Source: Streptomyces sp. Ru73 (GTDB lineage: Bacteria > Actinomycetota > Actinomycetes > Streptomycetales > Streptomycetaceae). Taken from it: 41,662 nucleotides of DNA. The position numbers were made by a program, and so were the translations under genes. The stretch covers positions 1 through 41,662 of the forward strand of contig NZ_PQSQ01000070.1 of assembly GCF_002920575.1 (NCBI RefSeq), in the 5' to 3' direction. Positions within the stretch are counted from its first letter, which is position 1. Each line of letters opens with the position of its first letter. Shown piece by piece: positions 1 through 7,849 of the stretch. The notes below the pieces were generated by a model, which was given only the letters and a program-made list of their open reading frames with translations, searched no databases and was not told the origin of the DNA.

Positions 1-1
1 G

Positions 2-616
2 CTGATCACCGGCCGTACCGCACTGCCTTCCGTGGGCGGCGCGCACACCGTCGCGCTGGACCCGCTGGACTCCCGCTCCTCGCTCGAACTGCTCGCCTCG
101 GCCGCGGGCCCGGACCGGATCGCCGCCGCGCCCGGCGCCGCCGCCGCGATCGTGGAGCACTGCGCCGGGCTGCCGCTGGCGCTGCGCATCGCCGGCATCC
201 GGATCGCGGCACGGCCGCACTACGCGCCGGACCGGCTGGCCCGGCGGCTCGCCGACCCCGCGACCCGGCTGCGCGAGCTGCACTCGGGCGAGCTGGACGT
301 GCACACGGCGCTGCAGGCGTCCTGGCGGGCGCTGGAGCCGGGTGTGCGGGACGCCTTCCCCGCGCTGGCCGCGCTCGGGGCCGCGCCGTTCCCCGCACGG
401 GACGCCGCCCGCTCGCTGGCGGTGCCGGAGGCGGACGCCGAACGGCTGCTGGAAGCGCTCGCCGACGCGGCGCTGCTGGAGGTCAGCGGCGCCGACGAGT
501 GGGGGCAGCCCTGCTACCTCTTCCACCCCCTCGTCCGGCTGTTCGCGCTGTCCCTGCCGGACCGGCCCGCGGCCCCGGCGCCGATGCCCGCCTCCCGGCA
601 CGTAACCGGCGGCTAA
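2..616 (+). CDS. AfsR/SARP-type NB-ARC regulator, C-terminal fragment
   Basis: Only the 3' part is present; the reading frame is open from base 2 to the TAA at 614-616. The fragment begins LITGRTAL, which resembles the RNBS-B region of bacterial NB-ARC ATPases. It continues with a GLPLALRIAG segment (the GLPLA motif) and a winged-helix-like stretch ending near LFHPLVRLFALS. This is the usual order in large SARP (AfsR-like) and STAND regulators, which switch on ATP binding. The protein ends soon after the NB-ARC/WH part, so a TPR tail is absent. It lies 81 bp upstream of the NRPS operon in the same direction, so it is probably a pathway regulator. Whether the missing N-terminus carries a SARP or a LuxR-type DNA-binding domain cannot be seen. 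Family call good, subtype uncertain. Confidence 0.75.
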   Translation: MITGRTALPSVGGAHTVALDPLDSRSSLELLASAAGPDRIAAAPGAAAAIVEHCAGLPLALRIAGIRIAARPHYAPDRLARRLADPATRLRELHSGELDVHTALQASWRALEPGVRDAFPALAALGAAPFPARDAARSLAVPEADAERLLEALADAALLEVSGADEWGQPCYLFHPLVRLFALSLPDRPAAPAPMPASRHVTGG

Positions 617-697
617 CCGGCGCCTCCTAGCCTCGCCGCGCCCGCCGGCCTGCCGCCCGGACCGGAACCCCCTGAGACCCGTGAGTGGAGTTGGACC

Positions 698-3600
698 ATG
701 ACCGACCTCTTGCAGACGCCCGAGGGCCGCTTGCAGCCCCGCGAGGGCAGCGCCGCGCCCTTTCCCATGACCGAGACGCAGCAGGCGCTGATGATCGGGC
801 GCGGCGAAGGCGTGGAGCTGGGCAGCATCGGCTGCTACGGCTACTTCGAGTGGGAGCGCGCGGGGCTGGACCCGGAGCGCCTGGCCACCGCGTGGCGCCG
901 GGTCGTGGCCCGCCACGACATGCTCCGCGCGATCGCGAGCCCGGACGGCACCCAGCACGTACCGGACGAGGAGCGTCCGTACGGCATACCGGTGCTGGAC
1001 CTGCGTGCGCACACTCCGGAGGAGGCGGCGGAGCGGCTCGCCGCGCTGCGCGAGGAGATGAGCCATGTGGTCTTCCCGGTCGGCAGCTGGCCGCTGTTCG
1101 ACCTGCGGATCGTCCTGCTGCCGGGCGAGGGGGACGTGGGCCGGGTGCACTTGGGCATCGACCTCCAGGTGCTGGACGCTTCCAGCGCCTTCCAGGTGCT
1201 CTTCCCCGACCTGATCGACCTGTACGAGGACCCGGACGCGGTGCTGCCCGAGCCGGGGATCACGTTCGCCGAGTACGCGCGCTGGCGCGCCGAGGTGCTG
1301 CCCGGTACCGAGGAGTTCCGTACGGCCCGTGAGTACTGGCTGGCGCGCGTCCCGGACCTGCCGCCGGCCCCGGCCCTGCCGGCGGGCGGCCCGCAGGACG
1401 GCGGGGTCCGCTTCGACCGGCGGGAGCACCGCCTCTCCCCCGCCGACCGTGAGCGGTTCGCGGACCGGGCTCGGGAGGCCGGGGTGACGCCGTCGGTGCT
1501 GCTCACCGCGGCCTTCGCCGAGGTGGTCCGGTGCTGGGCCGAGGAGCCGGACTTCACCCTCAACTACCCGGTGTTCCAGCGGCCCCCGGTGCACGAGGGC
1601 ATCGGCGGGGTGCTCGGGGACTTCACCAACGCGGTGCTGCTGGCCGCCGACGGCTCGGGCAGGACCTTCCTGGACCGGGCGCACGCGCTCCGCGACCAGC
1701 TGGCCAGGGACATGGCGCACGGCGCGTTCAACGGCGTACGGGTGCTGCGCGAGCTGACCCGGCAGCACGGCACGGGCGCGCGGTCCGCCATGCCCGTCGT
1801 GGTCACCAGCCTGCTCGACCACGAGGTGCGCAGGCCGGTGACCGACCTGGGCCGGGAGGTGTACTCGATCTCGCAGACGCCGCAGGTCTCGCTGGACGTC
1901 CAGCTCCGCGAGCTGGACGGGGAGCTGCGGGTCATCTGGGACTTCGTGGACGGTGCGTTCGCGCCCGGCTTCATCGACGCCGCTTTCGGCGCGTACGTCT
2001 CGCTGCTCCAGCGGCTCGTGGCCGGTCCGGAGGCGCTGCGCGCCGAGCGCTTCGACCTGATCCCGCCGGCCGAGCGGGAGCTGCGCCGCCGGGTCAACGA
2101 CACGGGCGCGCAGATCCCGTACGTGACGCTGCACGAGCTGTTCGCCGAGCAGGCGGCGCGCACCCCGGACGCGGAGGCCGTGGTGGCCGCAGGGCGTCGG
2201 CTGACCTACGCCGAACTGGCCGCCTACGCCTGGCGGATCGGCCGCACGCTGCGGCAGCACGGCGCGGCGCCGGGCGAGCTGGTCGCCGTCGTCATGGAGA
2301 AGGGCTGGGAACAGTACGCGGCGGTGTACGGCATCCTCGCCGCGGGCGCCGCCTACCTGCCGCTGGACCCGTCCGTGCCGCCGGAGCGGCTGCGCCGGCT
2401 GCTGGCGGAGGCGAAGGTGGACAAGATCCTCACCCAGTCGCACCTGGAGCCCCGGCTCGGCTGGCCGCCGAGCGCCCACCGCTACCGGGTGGACCTGGAC
2501 TTCGAGATCGGCAGCGCCGAGCGCCCCGCCACCGCGCAGAGCCCGGCGGACCTCGCGTACACCATCTTCACCTCGGGCTCGACCGGCGAGCCCAAGGGCG
2601 TGATGGTCGACCACATCGGCGTGGTCAACCTGATCCGCGACGTCGCCGAGCGGTTCGGGGTCGGCGCCGGGGACCGGCTGCTGGCCATCTCCGGGCTGCA
2701 CTTCGATGCCTCGATCTACGACGTGTTCGGCGTGCTGACGCAGGGCGGCACCGTGGTGGTCCCGCCGCCGTTCGCGCACGCCGAACCGGACGTGTGGGCC
2801 GACCTGGTCGCCGCCGAGCGGGTCACGCTGTGGAACTCCGTACCGGTCCTGATGGAGCTGCTGGTCGGCGAGGCGGAGGTGCGGGAGCGGCGCGGCGGCG
2901 GCCGGCCGCTGGAGTCGCTGCGGCTGTCCGTACTCTCCGGCGACTGGATTCCGCTGACGCTGCCGGACCGGCTGCGCGCGCAGGCGCCGGGGATCGAAGT
3001 GGTGGGCTCGGGCGGGCCGACGGAGACGATCTGCTGGTCGCTGTTCCAGCCGATCGGCGAGGTCGACCCGGCCTGGCAGAGCATCCCGTACGGCAAGCCG
3101 ATCACCAACCAGAAGTACTACGTCGTCGACGCCCGGGCGTACGAGCGGCCGCTCGGCGTGGTCGGCGAGATGGCGGTGGCCAGCGACGTGGGGCTGGCGC
3201 GCGGCTACTGGAACGACGAGGAGCGCACCCGCAGCCGCTTCGTCCACCTGCCGGAGACCGGCGAACGCGCCTACCTCACCGGTGACCTGGGCCGTTACCT
3301 GCCGGACGGCAGCATCGAGATCCTCGGCCGGGACGACTTCCAGGTGAAGATCCAGGGCCACCGGGTCGAGCTGGGCGAGATCGAGGCGGTGCTGCGCCGG
3401 GACGAGCGCGTCGAGGCGGCCGTGGTGGTGGCCCCGGCCAGTGCGCACGGCGTCCGCCGGCTGCACGCCTTCGTCGTCGCGGACGGCCCGGAGGCGGCGG
3501 AGCCCGTGCTGGCCCGGCTCGCCGAGCAGCTGCCCGCTTACCTGGTCCCGTCCGGGCTCACCGTGCTCGACCGGCTGCCGCTCACCCGCAACGGCAAGGT

Positions 3601-4012
3601 CGACCGGCTGCGGCTCACCGCCGACGCCGGACACCAGCAGCCCGCCGGGGACGCCGAGCGGCAGGACGGGGACGAGGAGCCGGGCAGTGCGCTGGAGCTG
3701 GTGCTCTGCGCGGCCGTCGCCGACGTCCTCGGCCTGGACCGGGTGGGCCCCGGTGACAACTTCTTCAAGCTGGGCGGCGATTCGCTCAGCGGCACCCGGC
3801 TGGCGGGGCTGCTCAAGGACCTGCTGGGCGTGCCGGTGCCGGTCAAGACCGTGTTCGAGAACCCGCTGCTCCGGGACCTGGCCGCGAAGACCGCGGCGGA
3901 CGAGCGGTACGGCGCCGAAGCCGTCGCGGCCGCCGAGGCGCTCACCGCGCTGGAGGCGGACGAGGAGGACACCGCGAGCACCACGGACGAGTCCGAGAAG
4001 GGACAGTCATGA
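698..4012 (+). CDS. fmoA3: NRPS, Cy-A-PCP (FmoA3-like, 4-methyloxazoline-forming module)
   Basis: A 1104-residue single-module synthetase. The ATG at 698 follows a GGAG ribosome site. Residues ~20-450 form a heterocyclization domain: the condensation HHxxxDG is replaced by DxxxxDxxS (Asp near 154, reading DLQVLDASS). Residues ~475-960 form the A domain, with TSGSTGEPKG near 622, GRDDFQVKIQGHR, and the A10 lysine in NGKVDR. The carrier serine is about residue 1029 in LGGDSL. The pocket residues I read are D-A-Y-N-V-S-S-C-W-K. This resembles the Cys/Ser-type DLYNLSLIW codes but has small residues at several positions, compatible with an alpha-branched serine. The gene is coupled by ATGA to the alpha-methylserine-forming enzyme, so alpha-methylserine is the inferred substrate and a 4-methyloxazoline the inferred product. 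The fmoA3 symbol rests on architecture and context, not alignment. Confidence 0.85.
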   Translation: MTDLLQTPEGRLQPREGSAAPFPMTETQQALMIGRGEGVELGSIGCYGYFEWERAGLDPERLATAWRRVVARHDMLRAIASPDGTQHVPDEERPYGIPVLDLRAHTPEEAAERLAALREEMSHVVFPVGSWPLFDLRIVLLPGEGDVGRVHLGIDLQVLDASSAFQVLFPDLIDLYEDPDAVLPEPGITFAEYARWRAEVLPGTEEFRTAREYWLARVPDLPPAPALPAGGPQDGGVRFDRREHRLSPADRERFADRAREAGVTPSVLLTAAFAEVVRCWAEEPDFTLNYPVFQRPPVHEGIGGVLGDFTNAVLLAADGSGRTFLDRAHALRDQLARDMAHGAFNGVRVLRELTRQHGTGARSAMPVVVTSLLDHEVRRPVTDLGREVYSISQTPQVSLDVQLRELDGELRVIWDFVDGAFAPGFIDAAFGAYVSLLQRLVAGPEALRAERFDLIPPAERELRRRVNDTGAQIPYVTLHELFAEQAARTPDAEAVVAAGRRLTYAELAAYAWRIGRTLRQHGAAPGELVAVVMEKGWEQYAAVYGILAAGAAYLPLDPSVPPERLRRLLAEAKVDKILTQSHLEPRLGWPPSAHRYRVDLDFEIGSAERPATAQSPADLAYTIFTSGSTGEPKGVMVDHIGVVNLIRDVAERFGVGAGDRLLAISGLHFDASIYDVFGVLTQGGTVVVPPPFAHAEPDVWADLVAAERVTLWNSVPVLMELLVGEAEVRERRGGGRPLESLRLSVLSGDWIPLTLPDRLRAQAPGIEVVGSGGPTETICWSLFQPIGEVDPAWQSIPYGKPITNQKYYVVDARAYERPLGVVGEMAVASDVGLARGYWNDEERTRSRFVHLPETGERAYLTGDLGRYLPDGSIEILGRDDFQVKIQGHRVELGEIEAVLRRDERVEAAVVVAPASAHGVRRLHAFVVADGPEAAEPVLARLAEQLPAYLVPSGLTVLDRLPLTRNGKVDRLRLTADAGHQQPAGDAERQDGDEEPGSALELVLCAAVADVLGLDRVGPGDNFFKLGGDSLSGTRLAGLLKDLLGVPVPVKTVFENPLLRDLAAKTAADERYGAEAVAAAEALTALEADEEDTASTTDESEKGQS

Positions 4013-5406
4013 GCCTCACCCTGCCCCCGCCCGTCACCGGGCCCGCCGGGGCCGCCCCGGCGCCCGCCGCCGGCCCCGCGCCCGGCCCGGATCTGATCGG
4101 CTTCGCCGGCCGGGCCGCGACCGGGCTGCGGGACGCCGACCCCGCCCTGTACGCGCTGCTGACCCGGGAGACGGCCCGCCAGAACGACACGCTCATGATG
4201 GTCGCGGCCTCCAGCGTGGCCGACCCGTCCGTACTGGCCTGCGGCGGCAGCGCGCTGGGCAACCTCACCGCCGAGGGCTTCCCCGGCGCCCGCTACCACG
4301 CGGGCTGCGGGGTGGCCGACGAGATCGAGCGGCTGGCGATCGACCGGGCGTGCGCGGCCTTCGGCGCGCGGGACGCGATCGTGCAGCCGCACTCGGGCTC
4401 CTCGGCGAACCTCGCCGTCATCACCGCACTGCTGAACCCGGGTGACACCCTGCTCGGCCTCGACCTGGACTGCGGCGGCCACCTCACCCACGGCTCCCCC
4501 GCCTCGGTGACCGGCCGCCACTACCGGGCCAGGGGCTACCGGGTGACGCCGGACGGCTTCCTCGACTACGACCGCATCCGCGAACTGGCCCTCGCGCACC
4601 GGCCGAAGCTCATCGTCTGCGGGGCGAGCGCCTACCCGCGCACCATCGACTTCGCGCGCTTCCGGGAGATCGCCGACGAGGCCAACGCGTATCTGCTCGC
4701 CGACATCTCCCACATCGCGGGGCTGGTCGCGGCCGGGCTGCACCCCAGCCCCGTCGACCACGCCCATGTGACCACCACCAGCACCTACAAGCAGCTCTAC
4801 GGGCCGCGCGGCGGGCTCATCCTGCTCGGCCGCGACGCGCGCATGCCGGGGCCCGAGCGCGGCACCCTCGCCGCGACCCTGCGCCGCGCCGTGTTCCCCT
4901 TCACCCAGGGGACACCCGACCTGGCGTCGGTGGCGGCCAAGGCCCGTGCGCTGGACTTCGTGGCGGGCCCCGGCTTCGCCGAACTGGCCAAGCGGCTCCA
5001 GGACGGCGCCCAGGCGATGGCCGAGCGGCTGTCCGAGCGCGGGCTGCGCCTGGTCACCGGCGGCACCGACACCCACATGGTCCTGCTCGACCTGCGCGGC
5101 ACCGGCGTGACCGGGGACGCCGCCGAGACGGCCCTGGAGTCCTGCGGCATCGTCGTCAACCGCAACCGGGTCCCCGGCGACACCACCCCGGCCCGGGTGA
5201 CGGGCGGCCTGCGGCTGGGCAGCAACACCCTGGCGGCGCGCGGCATGGACCGCACGGCCACCGCAGAGTGCGCGGGCCTGGTCGCCGACGTCCTGGACGC
5301 GCTGCGCGTACACGGCGGCACGCTGCCGGACGCGGTGCGCGACCGGGTACGGGCCCGGGTGTCCGCGCTGTGTGCCCGCCATCCCCTGCCGGGGTACCCG
5401 TCGTGA
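4009..5406 (+). CDS. fmoH: SHMT-like PLP enzyme, probable alpha-methylserine hydroxymethyltransferase (FmoH-like)
   Basis: A 465-residue member of the glycine/serine hydroxymethyltransferase family. It transfers a hydroxymethyl group from 5,10-methylene-tetrahydrofolate to an amino acid. The PLP lysine is K261 in TSTYKQLYGPRGG; ordinary SHMTs have THKTLRGPRGG, so the His before Lys is Tyr and the Arg after it is Tyr. ADISHIAGLVAAG, carrying the PLP-binding Asp and His, is conserved. The N-terminus has a Pro/Ala-rich extension of about 25 residues. The start codon overlaps the NRPS stop (ATGA), tying it to the methyloxazoline module. In the JBIR-34/35 pathway FmoH makes alpha-methyl-L-serine from D-alanine (recalled from the literature); the same reaction is inferred here. 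A housekeeping SHMT is unlikely given the divergent PLP site and the location. Confidence 0.85.
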   Translation: MSLTLPPPVTGPAGAAPAPAAGPAPGPDLIGFAGRAATGLRDADPALYALLTRETARQNDTLMMVAASSVADPSVLACGGSALGNLTAEGFPGARYHAGCGVADEIERLAIDRACAAFGARDAIVQPHSGSSANLAVITALLNPGDTLLGLDLDCGGHLTHGSPASVTGRHYRARGYRVTPDGFLDYDRIRELALAHRPKLIVCGASAYPRTIDFARFREIADEANAYLLADISHIAGLVAAGLHPSPVDHAHVTTTSTYKQLYGPRGGLILLGRDARMPGPERGTLAATLRRAVFPFTQGTPDLASVAAKARALDFVAGPGFAELAKRLQDGAQAMAERLSERGLRLVTGGTDTHMVLLDLRGTGVTGDAAETALESCGIVVNRNRVPGDTTPARVTGGLRLGSNTLAARGMDRTATAECAGLVADVLDALRVHGGTLPDAVRDRVRARVSALCARHPLPGYPS

Positions 5407-6092
5407 CCTTCACCGGCTTTCCGCCCGCGGCGCTGCGCCTGTACGCCGACCTCGCGGCCGACAACACCAAGGAGGCGTGGCGGCTGCGCCACCGCGCGGT
5501 GTACGAGCGGGACGTACGGGCGCCGATGGACGCGCTGGCCGGCGAACTCTCCGCAGCCTTCGGGGAGTTCGCCGGGCCGGACGGGGTGCGGGTGCTGGGC
5601 CCGGTCCGCGACACCCGGATGTCCCACGACAAGTCCCCGTACAAGACCTACCAGGGCGCCTACCTCGACGTGCTGCCCTGCCTGGGGTTCTGGCTGCATC
5701 TCGACCGGGACGGGCTGTACGTCTCCGGGCGGTACTACCCGTACGCCGGCGCCGAGGTCGCCCGGTACCGCGCCGCCGTCGAGGAACCGGACGGCGGCGC
5801 CGAACTAGCAGTCATCGTCCGCGATTTGGAGGCGCGGGGCTTCGTGATCGGCGGCGACCGGCTGAAGTCGCGGCCGCGCGGGGTACCGGCCGACCACCCC
5901 CGGCTGGACCTGCTCCGGCACCGCAAGATCGACGCTGGCCGCCGCTACGGGCCCGGCCCCGACGTCCACACCGCACGCGCCGCCGAGGTGGTGCGGGAGA
6001 CCTGGGAGCTGGTCCGGCCGCTGCTGGACTGGGTGGCGGACCGCAAGCTCACCCCCGAGCCCCGCGACCAAGGAGCTGACGCACCGTCATGA
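5403..6092 (+). CDS. DUF2461 family protein
   Basis: The GTG at 5403 overlaps the previous stop (GTGA), and the gene ends in an ATGA overlap with the next start. The product is 229 residues. The opening FTGFPPAALRLYADLAADN, the RDTRMSHDKSPYKTY segment, GRYYPYA and the RLKSRPRGVPADHPRLDLLRHRK segment are hallmarks of DUF2461 (TIGR02453). No reaction is established for this family that I know of. It has no signal peptide or membrane segment. Its position, sandwiched with overlapping codons between two PLP enzymes of the pathway, implies co-expression. That could reflect a real role or simply capture into the operon. An earlier in-frame start would overlap the SHMT gene widely, so the GTG is preferred. 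Family assignment is firm; function unknown. Confidence 0.8.
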   Translation: MTFTGFPPAALRLYADLAADNTKEAWRLRHRAVYERDVRAPMDALAGELSAAFGEFAGPDGVRVLGPVRDTRMSHDKSPYKTYQGAYLDVLPCLGFWLHLDRDGLYVSGRYYPYAGAEVARYRAAVEEPDGGAELAVIVRDLEARGFVIGGDRLKSRPRGVPADHPRLDLLRHRKIDAGRRYGPGPDVHTARAAEVVRETWELVRPLLDWVADRKLTPEPRDQGADAPS

Positions 6093-7198
6093 CCAGCACC
6101 GGCATGACCAGTGGCATCGTCGACCTGCGCAGCGACACGGTGACCCGGCCGACCGCCGGCATGCGGACGGCGATGGCGTACGCGGAGGTCGGGGACGCCC
6201 TGTTCGGCGAGGACCCCACCGTGCGCGCGCTGGAGGAGCGGCTGGCCGGCATGTTCGGCTTCTCCGGCGCGCTGTTCGTGCCGTCCGGGGTGATGGCCAA
6301 CCAGATCGGCCTGCGGCTGCTGGCCGGCCGCGGCGAGGAGCTGGTGTGCGACGCCGAAGCACACATCCTGGCGCACGAGGAGGCCGCGCCCGCCCGGTAC
6401 GGCGGCATCCAGACCCGCACCGTGCCGGCCGGGCGCGGCATCGTCACGCCCGAGGCGCTGGCCGGGGTCCTGCGGGCCGGGAACGCGTACACCCTCGGCA
6501 CCCGCGCGGTCGAGGTGGAGCAGACCCACACCCGCGCGGGCGGCACGGTCCAGCCGCTGGAGACGCTGCGCGCGGTGCGGGCGATGACCGCGGAGGCGGG
6601 CGTCGCCGTGCACATCGACGGCGCGCGGATCTGGAACGCCGGGGCCGCGACCGGGACGCCGTGGGCCGAGTACGGGGCCGCGGTGGCCGACTCGCTGTCC
6701 GTCTGCCTGTCCAAGGGGCTGGGCGCGCCGGTCGGTTCCGTCCTGCTGCTGCCCGCCGAACGGCTGCCCGCTGCGCGGAAGCTGGCGCACGGGCTGGGCG
6801 GCGGCATGCGGCAGGCGGGCGTCCTCGCGGCCGCGGGGCTGTACGCGCTGGACCACCACGTGGCGCGGATCGCCGAGGACCACGAGAACGCCGCGCTGCT
6901 GGCCGCGGGGCTGCGGGACGCCGGGTACGCCGTGCGCCCGCCGGAGACCAACATCGTCCTCGTCGAGGCGCCCGGCGCCGGGGACGTCGTGGCACGGGCG
7001 GCCCGGGAGGGGGTGCTGGTGACCGCGCCCGGTCCCGGAACGGTCCGGCTGGTCACCCATCTGGACGCAGGACGACAGGCGTGCCGGCAGGCCGTCGGCG
7101 TCCTGGTGGCGGCGCTGCGAGCGGCCGGCACCGGGGCGCGACGGACCGCCGGCACGGAACACACCGCGACACCGGAAGAGAGCACAGAAGCGGCATGA
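6089..7198 (+). CDS. threonine-aldolase-family PLP enzyme (beta-hydroxy-alpha-amino acid aldolase)
   Basis: A 369-residue fold-type I PLP enzyme of the low-specificity L-threonine aldolase family. It retro-aldol cleaves beta-hydroxy-alpha-amino acids to glycine plus an aldehyde. VDLRSDTVTRPT at the N-terminus, GDALFGEDPTV, HIDGARIWNA (PLP ring Asp) and the Schiff-base lysine K209 in CLSKGLGAPVGS are all intact. The C-terminal ~25 residues are a low-complexity tail. ATGA overlaps on both sides place it in the methyloxazoline operon. A P450 with a Trp-like A-PCP and MbtH, the usual machinery for beta-hydroxylating a carrier-bound amino acid, lies in the same locus. The inferred substrate is therefore a beta-hydroxytryptophan, giving indole-3-carbaldehyde. 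Supplying glycine or making a beta-hydroxy amino acid in the synthetic direction is an alternative. Confidence 0.8.
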   Translation: MTSTGMTSGIVDLRSDTVTRPTAGMRTAMAYAEVGDALFGEDPTVRALEERLAGMFGFSGALFVPSGVMANQIGLRLLAGRGEELVCDAEAHILAHEEAAPARYGGIQTRTVPAGRGIVTPEALAGVLRAGNAYTLGTRAVEVEQTHTRAGGTVQPLETLRAVRAMTAEAGVAVHIDGARIWNAGAATGTPWAEYGAAVADSLSVCLSKGLGAPVGSVLLLPAERLPAARKLAHGLGGGMRQAGVLAAAGLYALDHHVARIAEDHENAALLAAGLRDAGYAVRPPETNIVLVEAPGAGDVVARAAREGVLVTAPGPGTVRLVTHLDAGRQACRQAVGVLVAALRAAGTGARRTAGTEHTATPEESTEAA

Positions 7199-7776
7199 CT
7201 GTAGAAGTACGACCCGCCACGGCGGAGCGCTGGGACGACCTCCGGGCCGTCCTGCAGCCCAAGAAGAGCGCGCACACCTGCTGGTGCATGGCCTGGCGGC
7301 TGACGACCGGCGACTACGGGCGGATGTCGGCGGACGAGCGGGGCGCGCACCTGCGCTCCCTGGTGGAGTCCGCCGACCCGCCGCCCGGGGTGCTGGGCTA
7401 CGTGGACGGCGAGGTGGCCGGCTGGTGCAACGTCGCGCCGCGCAAGCACCTGGACCGGCTCGCGTCCTCGAAGACGATCACCCCGGTGGACGAGGTGCCG
7501 GTGTGGTCGGTGACCTGCTTCGTCGTACGGAAGGACTTCCGCGGCAAGGGCGTGGCGACGGCCCTGCTGGAGGGCGCGGTCGAGCACGCGCGGGCACACG
7601 GCGCGCCGGCCGTCGAGGGGTATCCGGTCGACCCTGAAGGGGACCGGGTCAATCCGACGCTCGCGTACGTCGGGACGATGGAGATGTTCGAGCGGGCCGG
7701 CTTCCGGCGGGTGAAGAGGACCGAGGCCAAGAGCGACAAGCGGCACCGCTGGGTGCTCCGCCGCGACCTGGTCTGA
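7195..7776 (+). CDS. GNAT-family N-acetyltransferase
   Basis: The ATG at 7195 overlaps the preceding stop (ATGA); the product is 193 residues. The acetyl-CoA-binding motif A is VTCFVVRKDFRGKGVATALLEGAV (the R/Q-x-x-G-x-G/A loop is RGKGVA, residues ~114-119). A Cys-rich HTCWCMAWR segment lies near residue 23, and VEGYPVDP follows motif A. These are typical of a GNAT subgroup common in actinomycetes whose acceptors are unknown. It is the last gene of the plus-strand operon, followed by a strong hairpin. It may acetylate a pathway intermediate or the product (for example for self-protection), but nothing in the sequence fixes the acceptor. Confidence 0.75.
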   Translation: MTVEVRPATAERWDDLRAVLQPKKSAHTCWCMAWRLTTGDYGRMSADERGAHLRSLVESADPPPGVLGYVDGEVAGWCNVAPRKHLDRLASSKTITPVDEVPVWSVTCFVVRKDFRGKGVATALLEGAVEHARAHGAPAVEGYPVDPEGDRVNPTLAYVGTMEMFERAGFRRVKRTEAKSDKRHRWVLRRDLV

Positions 7777-7799
7777 CGGGTCCGGCGCCGGGCACGGCA

Positions 7800-7842
7800 G
7801 GAGGGGGAGGGACGTCCGCACCGCGGGCGCCCCTCCCCCTCC
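7800..7842. terminator. bidirectional intrinsic-type terminator between convergent operons
   Basis: A perfect 12-bp inverted repeat (7800-7811 with 7831-7842, purine-rich GGAGGGGGAGGG arm). It extends inward with about 7 further pairs around an ACC loop, with a single bulged A at 7812 and one G-T pair. It sits in the 73-bp gap between the plus-strand GNAT stop and the minus-strand acyl-CoA dehydrogenase stop, so it can end transcription from both sides. No long T-run follows, as is common in Streptomyces. Confidence 0.75.
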
Positions 7843-7849
7843 GTGGTGT

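Noticed and set aside
698..4012. Reading the Cy-A-PCP module as a cysteine (thiazoline) module because of the Cys-like A-domain code.
   Set aside because: The pocket departs from the Cys consensus at several positions and the gene is translationally coupled to an alpha-methylserine-type PLP enzyme; Cys is kept only as a fallback.
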